The notes: generated by a model not told the origin, from the letters alone. A DNA stretch of 64,000 nt from Myxococcales bacterium (GCA_016712525.1 JADJQX010000008.1:1054001-1118000); one strand, 5' to 3'; shown: positions 33,558 to 44,718, counted from the stretch's first letter. Numbers and translations are program-made.

Positions 33558-34634
33558 GTGCCCGACCGTCGCCCCGTCACCTTGTCCTGGTCAAGCCGGC
33601 CCACGTTGGCCTCTCCCGCGCGCCGCTCGTTCGACGGGGGCGTTCGCCGGTACCGCACCGAGTGCGGCGCAGGCGACTTCTTCTTCGGGGACAACGTCGC
33701 CGGCCTCGACGTGCTCCGCGAGGAGCGGCCCGAGAGCGTCACACTCGCGTACATGGATCCGCCCTTCTTGACGAACCGCGTGCACGAGCTCGTCCTACCC
33801 GACGATCGCTCGGCGCCGAAGTCGGAGCGCGCGAAACGAACGGCCTTCGACGATCGCTGGGACGATCGCGCGAGCTACCTCGAGTCGCTCGCCGAGCGCA
33901 TCACGCGCGTCCGCGATCTCCTCGCGCCGCACGGCTCCCTCGTCGTGCACGTGGATCCGAAGACGAGCCACTACGTGAAGGTGATGTGCGACGAGATCTT
34001 CGGCGACGACGCCTTCGCGAGCGAGATCGTGTGGCGCTACCGCCGCTGGCCGAGCAAGACCCCGAACTTTCAGCGGGTGCACGACGTGCTCCTCCGCTAC
34101 CGCAAGGACCCTCGCCACGCGCCACGCTGGAATACGACCTACGAGCCGCTCGCGCCGTCGACCCGCGCGGTGTGGGGAGACACGAAGCAGCGCGCGGTGT
34201 TCGCCGACAACGGCCACCGAAAGAAGTCGAGCGTGACCGAGGAGAAGTCGCTCGGCGTGCCGATGGGGGACGTGTGGGAGATCGGGGTGCTCGCGCCCAT
34301 GGCCAAGGAGCGAACCGGCTACCCTTCGCAGAAGCCCCTCGCGCTGCTCGACAGGCTCGTCGAGGCCCTCTCGAGCCCCGGGGACGTCGTGCTCGATCCG
34401 TACGCCGGGAGCGGGACGACCTTGGTCTCGGCCGCGAAGCTCGGGCGCAGGTTCGTCGGACTCGACGCGAGCACGCTGTCGCTCGAGACGTCGATGGCGA
34501 GGCTCGCACGCGAAGGGTTCACCCTGTCTACCGAGGAGACCCCGAGCCCCGAGCGCGCCCCGGCCTCCGCGCCACGGCTCACGGCCGACGCGAGCTCGCC
34601 GCCGAGGTCGATCCGCAAGAAGAGGAGCGCGTGA
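33558..34634 (+). CDS. Orphan beta-class DNA methyltransferase (N6-adenine/N4-cytosine)
   Basis: 358-aa site-specific DNA amino-methyltransferase. Motif IV 'VTLAYMDPPFLTN' (DPPF) comes first. A variable middle region with 'DEIFGDDAFASEIVWRYRRW' (a common family segment) and the target-recognition part follow. Motif X is 'YPSQKPLALLDRLVEALSSP' and motif I 'VLDPYAGSGTTLVSAAKLG' comes last. The order IV-TRD-X-I defines the beta class. No restriction endonuclease, MTase partner or phage gene adjoins it, so it may be a solitary regulatory or epigenetic methylase. Its GTG start at 33558 follows an AT-richer region (33510-33550) that probably holds its promoter. The C-terminal 35 residues are disordered and basic. 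Confidence 0.9.
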   Translation: MPDRRPVTLSWSSRPTLASPARRSFDGGVRRYRTECGAGDFFFGDNVAGLDVLREERPESVTLAYMDPPFLTNRVHELVLPDDRSAPKSERAKRTAFDDRWDDRASYLESLAERITRVRDLLAPHGSLVVHVDPKTSHYVKVMCDEIFGDDAFASEIVWRYRRWPSKTPNFQRVHDVLLRYRKDPRHAPRWNTTYEPLAPSTRAVWGDTKQRAVFADNGHRKKSSVTEEKSLGVPMGDVWEIGVLAPMAKERTGYPSQKPLALLDRLVEALSSPGDVVLDPYAGSGTTLVSAAKLGRRFVGLDASTLSLETSMARLAREGFTLSTEETPSPERAPASAPRLTADASSPPRSIRKKRSA

Positions 34635-34665
34635 TGCCCGCCGGGATCCGTCGTAGGGTGGCCTC

Positions 34666-36270
34666 GTGAACCCGAGCCAAAAACAGGTGGCGCTCGTCCT
34701 CGTCCTGGCCTCGATCGCGGGGGCCGCGTTCGGCGCGTTCACCGTGAGGGAAGCTGCCCCGTACTTCGCGCTCGTCGCGCTCGCCGGCGCGGTCGCCGCG
34801 TACCTCGCCGGCACCGGGACATCTGGCACCGAGGGCGCCATCGAAGACGCCGTCCGGCGCGCGCGACGCGGAAAGCGCGTCGAGGCTCCCCCGGGCACAC
34901 CCGCGCCGCTCGCCCGCGTGTACGAAGAGCTGTCCGAGCTCGGCGCCGCCCACGCGCGCCTCGAGGCCGAACGCGAGACGCGCACCAAAGAGACCGAAGC
35001 TTCGGTGAAGGCGCTCGAGGGCGCGACCGACCGCCTGAAGCGTGGCGTGGCCGAGCAGAGCCGCGCCGCCTCCGAGACCGCCGAGGTGCTCGGGCGCCTC
35101 ACCGGGGCGCTCGGCGACATGTCGGGGAAGGTAGACGACGCGGCCAAAGGCGCGAAGCTCTCGAGCGACTCGCTCGTGTCGATCGTGCGCCGCAGCGCCG
35201 AGGCGACCGACAACCTCGGCGAGCTCGCCGACAGCGTGCGCGCCACGGTGAAATCGATCGAGGACATGACGTTCTCGATCAAAGAGGTCGCGAAGAACGC
35301 CGACGCCCTCTCGCTCACGGCCGAGGAGACGAGCTCGTCGGTGAACGAGATGGACGGGTCGATCGACCAGGTGCGCTCGAACGCGAACGAGACCGCGAGG
35401 CTCAGCGAGGAGATGGCCCAAGACGCCGACAAGGGCGCCGAGGCCATTTTGAAGACGATCGGCGAGATTTACCGCATCAAAGAGTCGTCCCAGGAGGCGG
35501 TGGCCGTCATCTCGAACCTCGGCTTCCGCATCGACGCCATCGGCCAAATCGTGAACGTCATCGACGACGTGGCCGAGCAGACGAACCTGCTCGCCCTGAA
35601 CGCCGCGATCATCGCCGCTCAAGCCGGCGAGCAGGGCAAAGGCTTCGCCGTCGTGGCCGACGAGATCAAGGAGCTCGCTCAACGTGCGGGCGCGAGCACG
35701 CGCGAGATCACGGACCTCATCAAGACGGTCCAGGCCGAGTCGAAGAACGCGATCTCGGCCGTGGAGCGCGGCGCGTACAACGTCGACCGGGGCGTCGAGG
35801 TCTCGAACGAGGCCGAGCGCGCGCTCAAGAAGATCCTCGAGTCGACCCAGAAGTCGACCGGAATGGTGCGCGAGATCGCACACGCCACGGTGCTCCAGGC
35901 GAAGGGCTCGCGCCAAGTGACCGACGCCATCTCGCGCATCGCGCAGACCGTGCAGCAGATCGCGACGGCCACGGCCCAGCAGGCCCGCGGCGCCGAGCTC
36001 ATCATGAAGGGCGCCGAGCGTATGCGCGTCATCACGCAGGACGTGGAGCGCAGCGCGAACGATCAGACGGCCGACGAAGAGAAGGTCTCCAACATCATCC
36101 GCAGCATCGCGACCACGCTCGACCAGATGAGCCAGGTGCACAAGGCCCAGACCGAGAGCGTGCGGAGGCTGCTCGCGTCCGTGGAGAGCATGGAGAGCCG
36201 CGCGCGCGCCGACGCTGCCGTGCTCGGGGATCTCGAGCGGGCCAGCGAAAAGATCAAGCGCGCCGGCTGA
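34666..36270 (+). CDS. Methyl-accepting chemotaxis-type signalling protein without sensor domain
   Basis: 534-aa transducer. Two hydrophobic helices (about 8-25 and 33-50) are separated by only a few residues ('TVREAAPY'), so there is essentially no periplasmic ligand domain. After a charged linker comes a very long coiled coil (residues 90-534) with the conserved MCP hairpin 'IDDVAEQTNLLALNAAIIAA' and 'GFAVVADEIKELAQRAGAST', which contacts CheA and CheW. No C-terminal receptor-methylase pentapeptide is visible. Such receptors may sense cytoplasmic or membrane signals or act with a partner. The GTG start lies 31 nt after the methyltransferase stop. No other che gene is present here. Confidence 0.9.
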   Translation: MNPSQKQVALVLVLASIAGAAFGAFTVREAAPYFALVALAGAVAAYLAGTGTSGTEGAIEDAVRRARRGKRVEAPPGTPAPLARVYEELSELGAAHARLEAERETRTKETEASVKALEGATDRLKRGVAEQSRAASETAEVLGRLTGALGDMSGKVDDAAKGAKLSSDSLVSIVRRSAEATDNLGELADSVRATVKSIEDMTFSIKEVAKNADALSLTAEETSSSVNEMDGSIDQVRSNANETARLSEEMAQDADKGAEAILKTIGEIYRIKESSQEAVAVISNLGFRIDAIGQIVNVIDDVAEQTNLLALNAAIIAAQAGEQGKGFAVVADEIKELAQRAGASTREITDLIKTVQAESKNAISAVERGAYNVDRGVEVSNEAERALKKILESTQKSTGMVREIAHATVLQAKGSRQVTDAISRIAQTVQQIATATAQQARGAELIMKGAERMRVITQDVERSANDQTADEEKVSNIIRSIATTLDQMSQVHKAQTESVRRLLASVESMESRARADAAVLGDLERASEKIKRAG

Positions 36271-36272
36271 CG

Positions 36273-37703
36273 TTGAAAGCTCGTCGGAGGCACGGCGCGC
36301 TCGGCGCCCTCGGGCTCGTCGCGGCGCTCGTGCTGCTCGCCTCGGTGCTCCGAGCGGCGCTCCACGACGTGTCGCAGGCGTTCGACTCGCTCTACTACCA
36401 CGTGCCCTTCGCGGCGCGTTTCGCCGGCATCTCGAGCCCCGAAGCTTACGTTTTTTCGCCCGACAACCAGGAGCGCCTGAAGGGCTACGCGCTCTTCGCC
36501 GAGAAGCTCCAGGGCCTGCTCTACCTCGCCACGGGCCGGCCCGAGGGGGCGAACCTGCTCTCCTTCGCGAGCGCGCCGCTCCTCGCCATGTACATGGCGC
36601 GCCGCTACCGGGTGCCGTTCGGGCTCACGGTCTTCGCGCTCTTCGCGCTGCCGCTCGTGATGACCCACGCCACGAGCGCGTACGTCGATTTGCCGGCCAA
36701 CGCCTGCGCTGCGGCGTTCGTGCTCGAGGCCTACGCGCTCGCCTCGAGGAGGGTGCCTGCGCGCGCGAAGGCCCTCGTGCGCGTGCTCGTCCTCGGCGCG
36801 GTCACCGCCGCGATGCGCTTCCAGCTCGCCCCCACGGTCGTCCTCGGCCTCGGGCTCGTCGCCTTCGCGGCCGTGCGCGCGAGGAAGGGCCGCGCGTCGC
36901 GCCTCGCGGTCGTCGTGCTCGGGGCGCCGTTCGTGTTCGCGAAGCCGCTGTCGAACCTCGTGCTCTACGGCAACCCCGTCTATCCCGTGGAGCTCACGGT
37001 CTTGGGGCGAAGCTTGCCGTTCCACGAGACCCGCTACGTCGCCTCGCCGGACTACCTCGCCAACTCGCCGCAACCTTTACGTTTTTTGTGTTCGCTCGCC
37101 GAGATCGGGCTGCCGCCGCTGGGGACGCCGTCGCGCTGGACCGTGGATCAGTACGCGCCGCCCGGCACCGACGCGAGCCGCATGGGAGGGACCTTCGCGC
37201 CCTACCTCTTCGCGATGCTCGCGCTCTTCGTGGCGCTCGCGCTCGTCCGCGGGAAGAAGGCGCGCGGGCTCGTGGCGCTGGTCGTGGGGCTCACGGCGAT
37301 CGTCGCCCCGTCTCCTCAGTCGCACGACCTCCGCTACTACATGGTGTGGCCCATCGTGCTCGTATGCGCGACGCTCGTGCTCGCGGTCGAGACGTCACGC
37401 GACGGCCGCCTCGTCGCGCGGGCGCTCCGCGTGGCCGTGCCGATCGTCGTCATGGGTGCGTTCGCGGTCGTCGCCCACACGACGTCGTACGAGTGGATCG
37501 CGCCCAGCGGGAGCACGTTCGAGGAGATGCTCGCGAAGCGCGTCGACAAAGCCACCATCGACGGGATCAAAGAAGGTGAGACGGTGTGCCTCTGGAGGCC
37601 ACCGCTCACCTTCTACTATTCGGCCCAATTCCACGGGCGCAGGTACCGCGTGATCGAGGGGGAGACCCCTGCCGCCTGCGGCACCGCGCGCGTCGTTCCG
37701 TGA
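36273..37703 (+). CDS. Polytopic GT-C-like membrane protein
   Basis: 476-aa integral membrane protein with about ten hydrophobic helices. The first extracytoplasmic loop after helix 1 has 'QAFDSLYYHVPFAARFAG', a D-x-x-Y-Y-H-like acidic motif resembling the catalytic loop of GT-C glycosyltransferases (PMT/ArnT/GT39-like), and a soluble C-terminal tail with 'CLWRPPLTFYYSAQFHGRRY'. Such enzymes use polyprenyl-phosphate sugars. The family call is by analogy only. It starts with TTG 2 nt after the MCP stop, so it is probably cotranscribed, an odd pairing. It ends 1 nt before the convergent glmS stop. Confidence 0.75.
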   Translation: MKARRRHGALGALGLVAALVLLASVLRAALHDVSQAFDSLYYHVPFAARFAGISSPEAYVFSPDNQERLKGYALFAEKLQGLLYLATGRPEGANLLSFASAPLLAMYMARRYRVPFGLTVFALFALPLVMTHATSAYVDLPANACAAAFVLEAYALASRRVPARAKALVRVLVLGAVTAAMRFQLAPTVVLGLGLVAFAAVRARKGRASRLAVVVLGAPFVFAKPLSNLVLYGNPVYPVELTVLGRSLPFHETRYVASPDYLANSPQPLRFLCSLAEIGLPPLGTPSRWTVDQYAPPGTDASRMGGTFAPYLFAMLALFVALALVRGKKARGLVALVVGLTAIVAPSPQSHDLRYYMVWPIVLVCATLVLAVETSRDGRLVARALRVAVPIVVMGAFAVVAHTTSYEWIAPSGSTFEEMLAKRVDKATIDGIKEGETVCLWRPPLTFYYSAQFHGRRYRVIEGETPAACGTARVVP

Positions 37704-37704
37704 G

Positions 37705-39594
<1,890 letters not shown>

Positions 39595-39810
39595 AGGAGA
39601 GCTCCGTTCGACCGATCGACGCCGGTCACTTGGGTCCGTGCCACGTCTCGAGGCACGGCGACCGCGAGCGTAGCTTTCCTTTCCCTCGACGCGAAACCAA
39701 GAAAAGCGGCTCACGCCTCGGCGCGGGGCCGGGCCCGAACGGCGAGCCCGAACAGGCGCCTACCCATCGAAACCATTGGATTTTTCGCCCCGGCACCGGG
39801 CTCGCTCGTG

Positions 39811-41475
39811 TCAGTCGACGCGGCGACCGGTCACCTGGCCGATGCTCTCGGTGGCCGTGAGCTTCGAGCGGCCCGGCGCCGAGCTCCCGGAGGCCGCGCG
39901 GGTGAGCCCGGCGAAGAACGCCCGCGAAGGTGCCGCGGCCTTGCCCGTCGCCGCGACGCCCTGGAGCGCCAGGCGGACCGCGAAGGTGCGCTCGTCGAGC
40001 GTCACCCATCGCACACCGTCCACGGAGCCCTCGCCCTTCACACGCGAGCCCGCGCCTTGGGGAGTCACCGTGAGCCTCGCGAAGAACGTGCTCTCGGACG
40101 AATAGATGCCATCGGTCGGGTAGCTGGCGGTCGCCGTCGCCACGTTCGCGCTCGCCGTCTCTCGGCGAAACACGCGCACGGTGTCGACGTCGGCGGGGCG
40201 GCACACGGCGAAGAACGGCGCCCCCTGATCGATCGACGCGCGGGCCATGAGGCACCCCTCCGCGCCGCGATCCACGTGCGAGCTCGCGACCGAGATGCCC
40301 GCGGTCCACGTGACGGCGTCGGTGACGTTCGGCTCGTGCACGAAATAGACGCCGTCGGCCGCGCCGACGAGATCGCCCGAGCGCGCCTCGAGGCCGAGCA
40401 CGTCGCCGAGCTCACGCCGACCCGGGCAGCCACCGAGGCACGTGAACGGGTAGCCGTCGGCCGAGGCCGTCGTCGCCCACGGGTCCTCGAGGGCGTTCAC
40501 GTTGTTCGTCCCGAGGAAGTGCGCACCGGCGGCCTTCGCTCTTCCGAACGATGCGGAATCGTTCAGATTGTAGACACGTGTGAGGTACCGCGCCCTGGCC
40601 GCCTCGGACGCGGTCGCGGTGGCGCCGGCCTCGAAGTTCAAGAAGACCACGTGCTTCTTGTTCGCCTCGTACTCGGCGAGCGAGCACTCTTGCGACGTCT
40701 CCGGAGCGATGAAGCCGAGCCGCTTCTCGGCGCCGCCGGCCACGTACGCCTCGAGCTTCGCGCCAGCCCCGCACGACGTGCCCCCGGTGAGCGCGAACAC
40801 GACCTTGCCGCGCAGCTCGTCGAGCTTCGGCATCGTGCACGGCGGCGTGATCGCGCCTCGCAAGGAGGGCGCGCCCGGGCACCGCGCGAGCCAATCGGCC
40901 GGGGTGAAGATGGTGGACCTCCCGAGCTTGAGGAGCTGGGCGTCGAGATCGTCGGGCGAGTGGAACGCTTCGAAGTCGTCTTTGACGTCGACGAAGACGG
41001 TGACCACATCATGCTCGGGGACGGCACGATGGTACGCCGCGAGCGCGCCGATGCAGTCGGAGAGCTTGGTGCAGCTCGTCCCGTCGAAGCCGGGCGCGTC
41101 GAAATGGTACACGTAGAAGTCGTTCGCGAGGCTCGGCTGGAAGCGCTTTCCGTTGTGGATGTCGAGCTCCAGCGCGCGGACCTTGTGGTGAACGAGCTGA
41201 TCGAAGAGCGGCTCGTCGCGCTCGTACGAGTTGTGCGAGGCCTTGGCTTGAACGCCGTCGTAGGGCGGAGAAGGCGCGCCACCATCACCCCCGTCGGGTG
41301 CGGCGCCGTCGACGTCGGGAGGCACCGAGCCCGTGGGGGACGTCGTGCCCGTGGGGGAGCTCGTCGTGGACGGAGCCGCGTCTCCGCTGTCGGGCTGCGC
41401 CGAGGCTCCACACGCGACGGCCGCGGGGACCAAGAGCCCGATCGCGGCGAAGAGCCTTGTCAGTCGGTGCGCCAT
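39811..41475 (-). CDS. PI-PLC-like phosphodiesterase lipoprotein
   Basis: 554-aa lipoprotein. The ATG at 41473-41475 gives a signal 'LFAAIGLLVPAAVACGA'. After a Thr/Ser/Asp/Gly linker the catalytic barrel starts with 'VQAKASHNSYERDEPLFDQL' and 'VRALELDIHNGK', supplying the two His/acid pairs of the Ca-dependent phosphoinositide phospholipase C family. 'YHFDAPGFDGTSCTKLSDCI' and 'VVTVFVDVKDDFEAF' also fit. The C-terminal 150 residues are a beta-rich domain of unknown type. It probably acts outside the cell or in the periplasm on phosphodiester lipids or related polymers. It is on the same strand as glmS but 216 nt upstream, so regulation is separate. Confidence 0.85.
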   Translation of the reverse strand: MAHRLTRLFAAIGLLVPAAVACGASAQPDSGDAAPSTTSSPTGTTSPTGSVPPDVDGAAPDGGDGGAPSPPYDGVQAKASHNSYERDEPLFDQLVHHKVRALELDIHNGKRFQPSLANDFYVYHFDAPGFDGTSCTKLSDCIGALAAYHRAVPEHDVVTVFVDVKDDFEAFHSPDDLDAQLLKLGRSTIFTPADWLARCPGAPSLRGAITPPCTMPKLDELRGKVVFALTGGTSCGAGAKLEAYVAGGAEKRLGFIAPETSQECSLAEYEANKKHVVFLNFEAGATATASEAARARYLTRVYNLNDSASFGRAKAAGAHFLGTNNVNALEDPWATTASADGYPFTCLGGCPGRRELGDVLGLEARSGDLVGAADGVYFVHEPNVTDAVTWTAGISVASSHVDRGAEGCLMARASIDQGAPFFAVCRPADVDTVRVFRRETASANVATATASYPTDGIYSSESTFFARLTVTPQGAGSRVKGEGSVDGVRWVTLDERTFAVRLALQGVAATGKAAAPSRAFFAGLTRAASGSSAPGRSKLTATESIGQVTGRRVD

Positions 41476-41555
41476 CTCTCGGATCTTTTTCCGTTTTCCG
41501 GACGCGCGCAAGCGATGGGCTCCCGGGCGCCGCATTTCCTTGTACCTTCGCGACC

Positions 41556-42103
41556 GTGAAGCACGCATCGCTCGCCGTCTCGTTCGTCGCGCTCCTCTCC
41601 GTCATGGCCCCCGCCCGATCCGCGCTCGCCGTCGAGGCCCCGACCGACTGCCCCCCGGTTCGAACGGCAAGGTGAAGGACGGCTTCGCGTGGTGCGAGCC
41701 CTCGGTGTGCCTGCACGACGGCAACTGCGCTCCGAACGAGGTCTGCCGCACCGTGCCTTTGTGTGTCGAGGTAGGCACGCTGGCCGACGCGGGCGGCAAG
41801 GGCGAGGAGCGCCTCGTCGCTACCCAAAGGTGCGGCGCAGGCGGCGCGTGCCCGTCGACCCAGACGTGCTCGACGAAGGACCGCTGCCTCTCGCGCGACA
41901 AAGCGCAGAAGCTCGGGCTCCTTGCCCCGGCCGCGGCGCCGAGCGCGAGCGCGGGACCTGCGAGCTCCGCTCCCGAAGCGAAGAAGTCGGCCTGTGGCTG
42001 CGAGGTCGCAGGCGCCCCCACGTCGAGCGGGCTCGGGCTCCTCGCGGCGGCCAGCGGCCTCGCGCTCGTCTTCGCACGACGCCGCCACCGCGCCGACGAC
42101 TGA
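41556..42103 (+). pseudogene. Frameshifted MYXO-CTERM-like Cys-rich surface protein
   Basis: The GTG at 41556 opens a signal peptide ('KHASLAVSFVALLSVMAPAR', then SALAVEAPTDCPP), but this frame stops at 41675. From the run of six C's at 41651-41656, the -1 frame continues as 'GSNGKVKDGFAWCEPSVCLH', a Cys-rich domain, an Ala/Ser/Pro stalk and a MYXO-CTERM-like end 'ACGCEVAGAPTSSGLG', helix, 'ARRRHRADD'. Restoring one C joins both into a coherent protein of about 182 aa (TDCPPGSNG). The simplest reading is a 1-base deletion in a homopolymer, either real or an assembly error. If intact, it would be a cell-surface protein anchored by myxosortase. Downstream of the C-run, GC3 bias is strong only in the -1 frame, as expected if it was recently intact. 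Confidence 0.8.
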
Positions 42104-42114
42104 CCTCTCCGCGG

Positions 42115-43524
42115 CTACGGCGCGGGCTCGATGCGGAAGACGTCGGAGCGGAACACCTTGCCGTCGATGGCGTTGCCCGACCCGACGAAGAGCGCCCCGC
42201 GGTGCGCCCACACGCACGCCGCGTGTCGCTCGACGAAGCCGGGGACCTTCTGGTCGTACCAATTCTCGCCGTCGGCCGTGTACCAGAAATCGCCTAGATT
42301 TCCCGAGGGCTCGTACCCCGCGATGACCCAGAGGCGGCCGTCGAAGGCGACCACGTTGTGCGACTGACGAGGCGCGAACGGCGGGGCCTCGCGGGCCTTC
42401 GTCCACGCCGCGCCGTCGGCCGTGCTCCACGCGTCGGCGCGAAACTCCCGCGCGTTGCGGCCCGCGGGAGGGTCCTCGTAGCTCCCGCCACCGACGACCC
42501 AGAGGCGACCGGCGTGCACGGCGGTGTTGCCCACGAACGAACGGGGCTCCCACGAGGGCCCGACGGGCTCGACCCGCTGCCACGCGGCCCCGTCGCGCGA
42601 CGACCACACGTCACCGAAGAGCGCGGCCGAGAAGTCCTCGCCCGGGCGGGGCACGACGAACTGCTCGATGCGTTGGCCCCCCATGACCCAGAGGCGCCCG
42701 CCGAAGTGCGCGCTCATGTGGAGGGCGCGCGCGCCGAACCCGGCCGCGTCGGTGACACGCGTCCAGCGCTTGCCGTCGCTCGACCTCCATACGTCGCGTT
42801 GGTAGCGGCCCTGGAGGGGATCGCCGCCCAGGATCCACATCGCGTCGTCCATCACCTCGTAGCCGGCGAGGTGCCGCCCTTCCCAGTCGGCGGTGGCGTC
42901 GAAGTCGGCCGTGAGGAACGTGTTCGGCTTCTCCTCGCGCCAGGCGACGCCGTCCGCGCTGCTCCACACATCGTTCGCCGTAGACCGTGGGAATCGTTCA
43001 GGATTCCATCCTCCGATGAGCCACATACGGTCCCTGTGGACGAGCGCGCCGGCCCCGTCGCGCGGGCCGAACGGGGCCTCGGCGAGCAAACGGGTCGCGC
43101 GGTACGCACGCCGTTGGGAGGCCACGAGCGCGACGTCCCGCGTCTCGCGGGAGACCTTGCCCACGGTGAGGCGCAGGCGTAGGCGCGGCTCTCCGTCGGC
43201 GGGCACCGTGTAGAGGTACCGCCCGGCCCGCGCCTGAACGAAGGCGACCTCCGCGTAGGTCGCGCCGCCGTCCCGGCTCACCGCGAAAGAGCCTGTCTCT
43301 TCGGGCGGGAACGGCGCGCCGTCCCACGCGATCGCGTGCACGCTCTCGCGCGCCCACACGACGCCGTCGGGCACGGGCGACACCTCGAACGGGACGGCGC
43401 TCTCGCTCGCCGTGAAGAAGTTCGAGCGGTAGCCGCACCCCGGCGCGAGGCCCGAGACGAGCGCGAAGACGACGGCCCCGACGGCGCGCGCCTGGAACGT
43501 CGATTTCCGAAGGCTGTGCCCCAT
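42115..43524 (-). CDS. Kelch-like beta-propeller lipoprotein
   Basis: 469-aa lipoprotein. The ATG at 43522-43524 gives MGHSLRKSTFQARAVGAVVF and the lipobox 'SGLAPGC'. The middle and C-terminal parts carry about six propeller blades with the pattern 'G.lwv.GG......dvW.S.DG..W' (for example 'RMWLIGGWNPERFPRS', 'AMWILGGDPLQGRYQRDVW', 'RLWVMGGQRIEQF', 'RLWVVGGGSYEDPP'), a Kelch-type design. An N-terminal domain of about 130 residues precedes the propeller. It is likely exposed on the outer membrane. Earlier in-frame starts (43569, 43677) lack a proper signal peptide. It is convergent with the frameshifted MYXO-CTERM gene. Confidence 0.85.
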   Translation of the reverse strand: MGHSLRKSTFQARAVGAVVFALVSGLAPGCGYRSNFFTASESAVPFEVSPVPDGVVWARESVHAIAWDGAPFPPEETGSFAVSRDGGATYAEVAFVQARAGRYLYTVPADGEPRLRLRLTVGKVSRETRDVALVASQRRAYRATRLLAEAPFGPRDGAGALVHRDRMWLIGGWNPERFPRSTANDVWSSADGVAWREEKPNTFLTADFDATADWEGRHLAGYEVMDDAMWILGGDPLQGRYQRDVWRSSDGKRWTRVTDAAGFGARALHMSAHFGGRLWVMGGQRIEQFVVPRPGEDFSAALFGDVWSSRDGAAWQRVEPVGPSWEPRSFVGNTAVHAGRLWVVGGGSYEDPPAGRNAREFRADAWSTADGAAWTKAREAPPFAPRQSHNVVAFDGRLWVIAGYEPSGNLGDFWYTADGENWYDQKVPGFVERHAACVWAHRGALFVGSGNAIDGKVFRSDVFRIEPAP

Positions 43525-43666
43525 CGCACCGACCAGGGTACCCGAGGGCGCCCAAATCGCCCGAACCATCGACGTTTCGGGCTTGAAGACCGGGCGGGCT
43601 CGACTACACCTCGGGCGGTCACTTCCCGGGCGGCATGCCCGCCGGCGCCGGGTGAGCGGAGGGCAC

Positions 43667-44649
43667 GTGCAATACAATCTGTCGACAGAGGACTACATCC
43701 ACGGGGGTCTCCAGAAGGACTTCTACGGCCAGGACGACGTCGAGGCGTGCAAGTGCCCGCTGTGCGACGACTTCGTCCCGTCGACGGTGGTGTACCGCGA
43801 GCGAGGGAACCTCGCCGTCGTGCGTTGCGACCGCTGCGACCTCTTCTACGTGAACCCCCGCGCCAAGGCGTCGTCCGAGAACTACCACGGGGATCCGGCG
43901 GTCTACTTCGAGGAGGCGCGCCTCATCTTCGCGGGCAAAAAAGCGCACCACCGCGACAAGAACTACGAGTGGGAGATCCGCGAGATCCAGAAGCTCAAGC
44001 CGAAGGGGCGCCTGCTCGACATCGCACGAACATGGGCTTTTTCCTGCGAAAGTGCGTCGAGGCCGGGTACGCGGCCGAGGGCGTCGAGCCTTCGCCGTCG
44101 CTCTCGAAGATCGCGCGTGAGCAGTTCGGGCTCACCATCACGAACAGCTATTTCGAGGCCGCGGGCTTCGCGAAGGGCTCGTTCGACGTCATCACGATGA
44201 TCGACGTGTTCGAGCACGTCGCGAACCCGATCGAGCTGCTCGGTACGGCGCGCCAAGTCTTGGCCGACGACGGCGTGCTCGCGATCAAGGTCCCGAACGG
44301 GAACTACAACCTCTTGAAGCAGCGCATCGCGGAGCGCACGAAGCGCGAGGCCCAGTACGACATCTGGGACTCGTACGAGCACATCGTGCACTACACGCCC
44401 GAGACCATGGAAAAGATGGCCAAAAAGGGCGGGTTCCGCGTCGAGAAGCTCCTGCTCCCGATCCCCATCCACTCGCCCGTGTGGGCCAACATGGTGGGCC
44501 ACTACTACCAGTACGCGTCGCCGTTCTGGATGGACTGGAAGCGCATCACGCTTCGGAACCTGTTCTACGCGGCCGGCAGGCTCGAGCAGGCGGCCCAGAG
44601 GTCGCCCCACTTCGCCCCCGACCTCATGTTCATGCTCAAAAAGGCCTGA
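43667..44649 (+). pseudogene. Frameshifted zinc-ribbon SAM-dependent methyltransferase
   Basis: The GTG at 43667 follows a GGAGG Shine-Dalgarno. The first frame encodes an N-terminal zinc-ribbon-like part, 'CKCPLCDDFVP' and 'VVRCDRCDLFYVNPRAKA', reaching 'LKPKGRLLDIA' at about 44026, then leaves phase. The next frame continues 'TNMGFFLRKCVEAGYAAEG', 'FDVITMIDVFEHVANPIELL', 'VPNGNYNLLKQR' to the stop at 44649. Adding one G to ATCGCACG restores 'LLDIGTNMGFFL', the SAM-binding motif I, so a single base is missing at 44024-44026. The repaired product would be about 327 aa, a class I methyltransferase typical of sugar and polysaccharide clusters. Either a mutation or a sequencing indel. Confidence 0.85.
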
Positions 44650-44656
44650 AATAACG

Positions 44657-44697
44657 CCTCCCGAGGGCCCGCGAAGGCGCGGGTCCTCGAGGCCTTT
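44657..44697 (+). terminator. Hairpin terminator after the methyltransferase
   Basis: A stem GAGGGCCCGCG / CGCGGGTCCTC (with one G-T mismatch) closes an AAGG loop, and flanking CCTC..GAGG can extend it. A short CTTT follows. It lies just after the stop at 44649 and before the C15-like gene. Confidence 0.6.
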
Positions 44698-44718
44698 CAC
44701 ACGAGAGGAGAGCCACGT

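Noticed and set aside
33558..34634. Restriction-modification system
   Set aside because: Only the methyltransferase is present; flanking genes are a lipoprotein and an MCP, with no nuclease motif.
39595..39810. glmS ribozyme or other riboswitch upstream of glmS
   Set aside because: The 216-nt leader contains no recognisable ribozyme core; no paired elements of the expected order were seen.
41640..41680. Programmed -1 frameshifting at C-CCC-CCG
   Set aside because: The heptamer fits, but no spaced hairpin or pseudoknot follows, and a second nearby single-base deletion at 44.0 kb makes sequencing indels or decay more likely. Kept only as a test in the findings.
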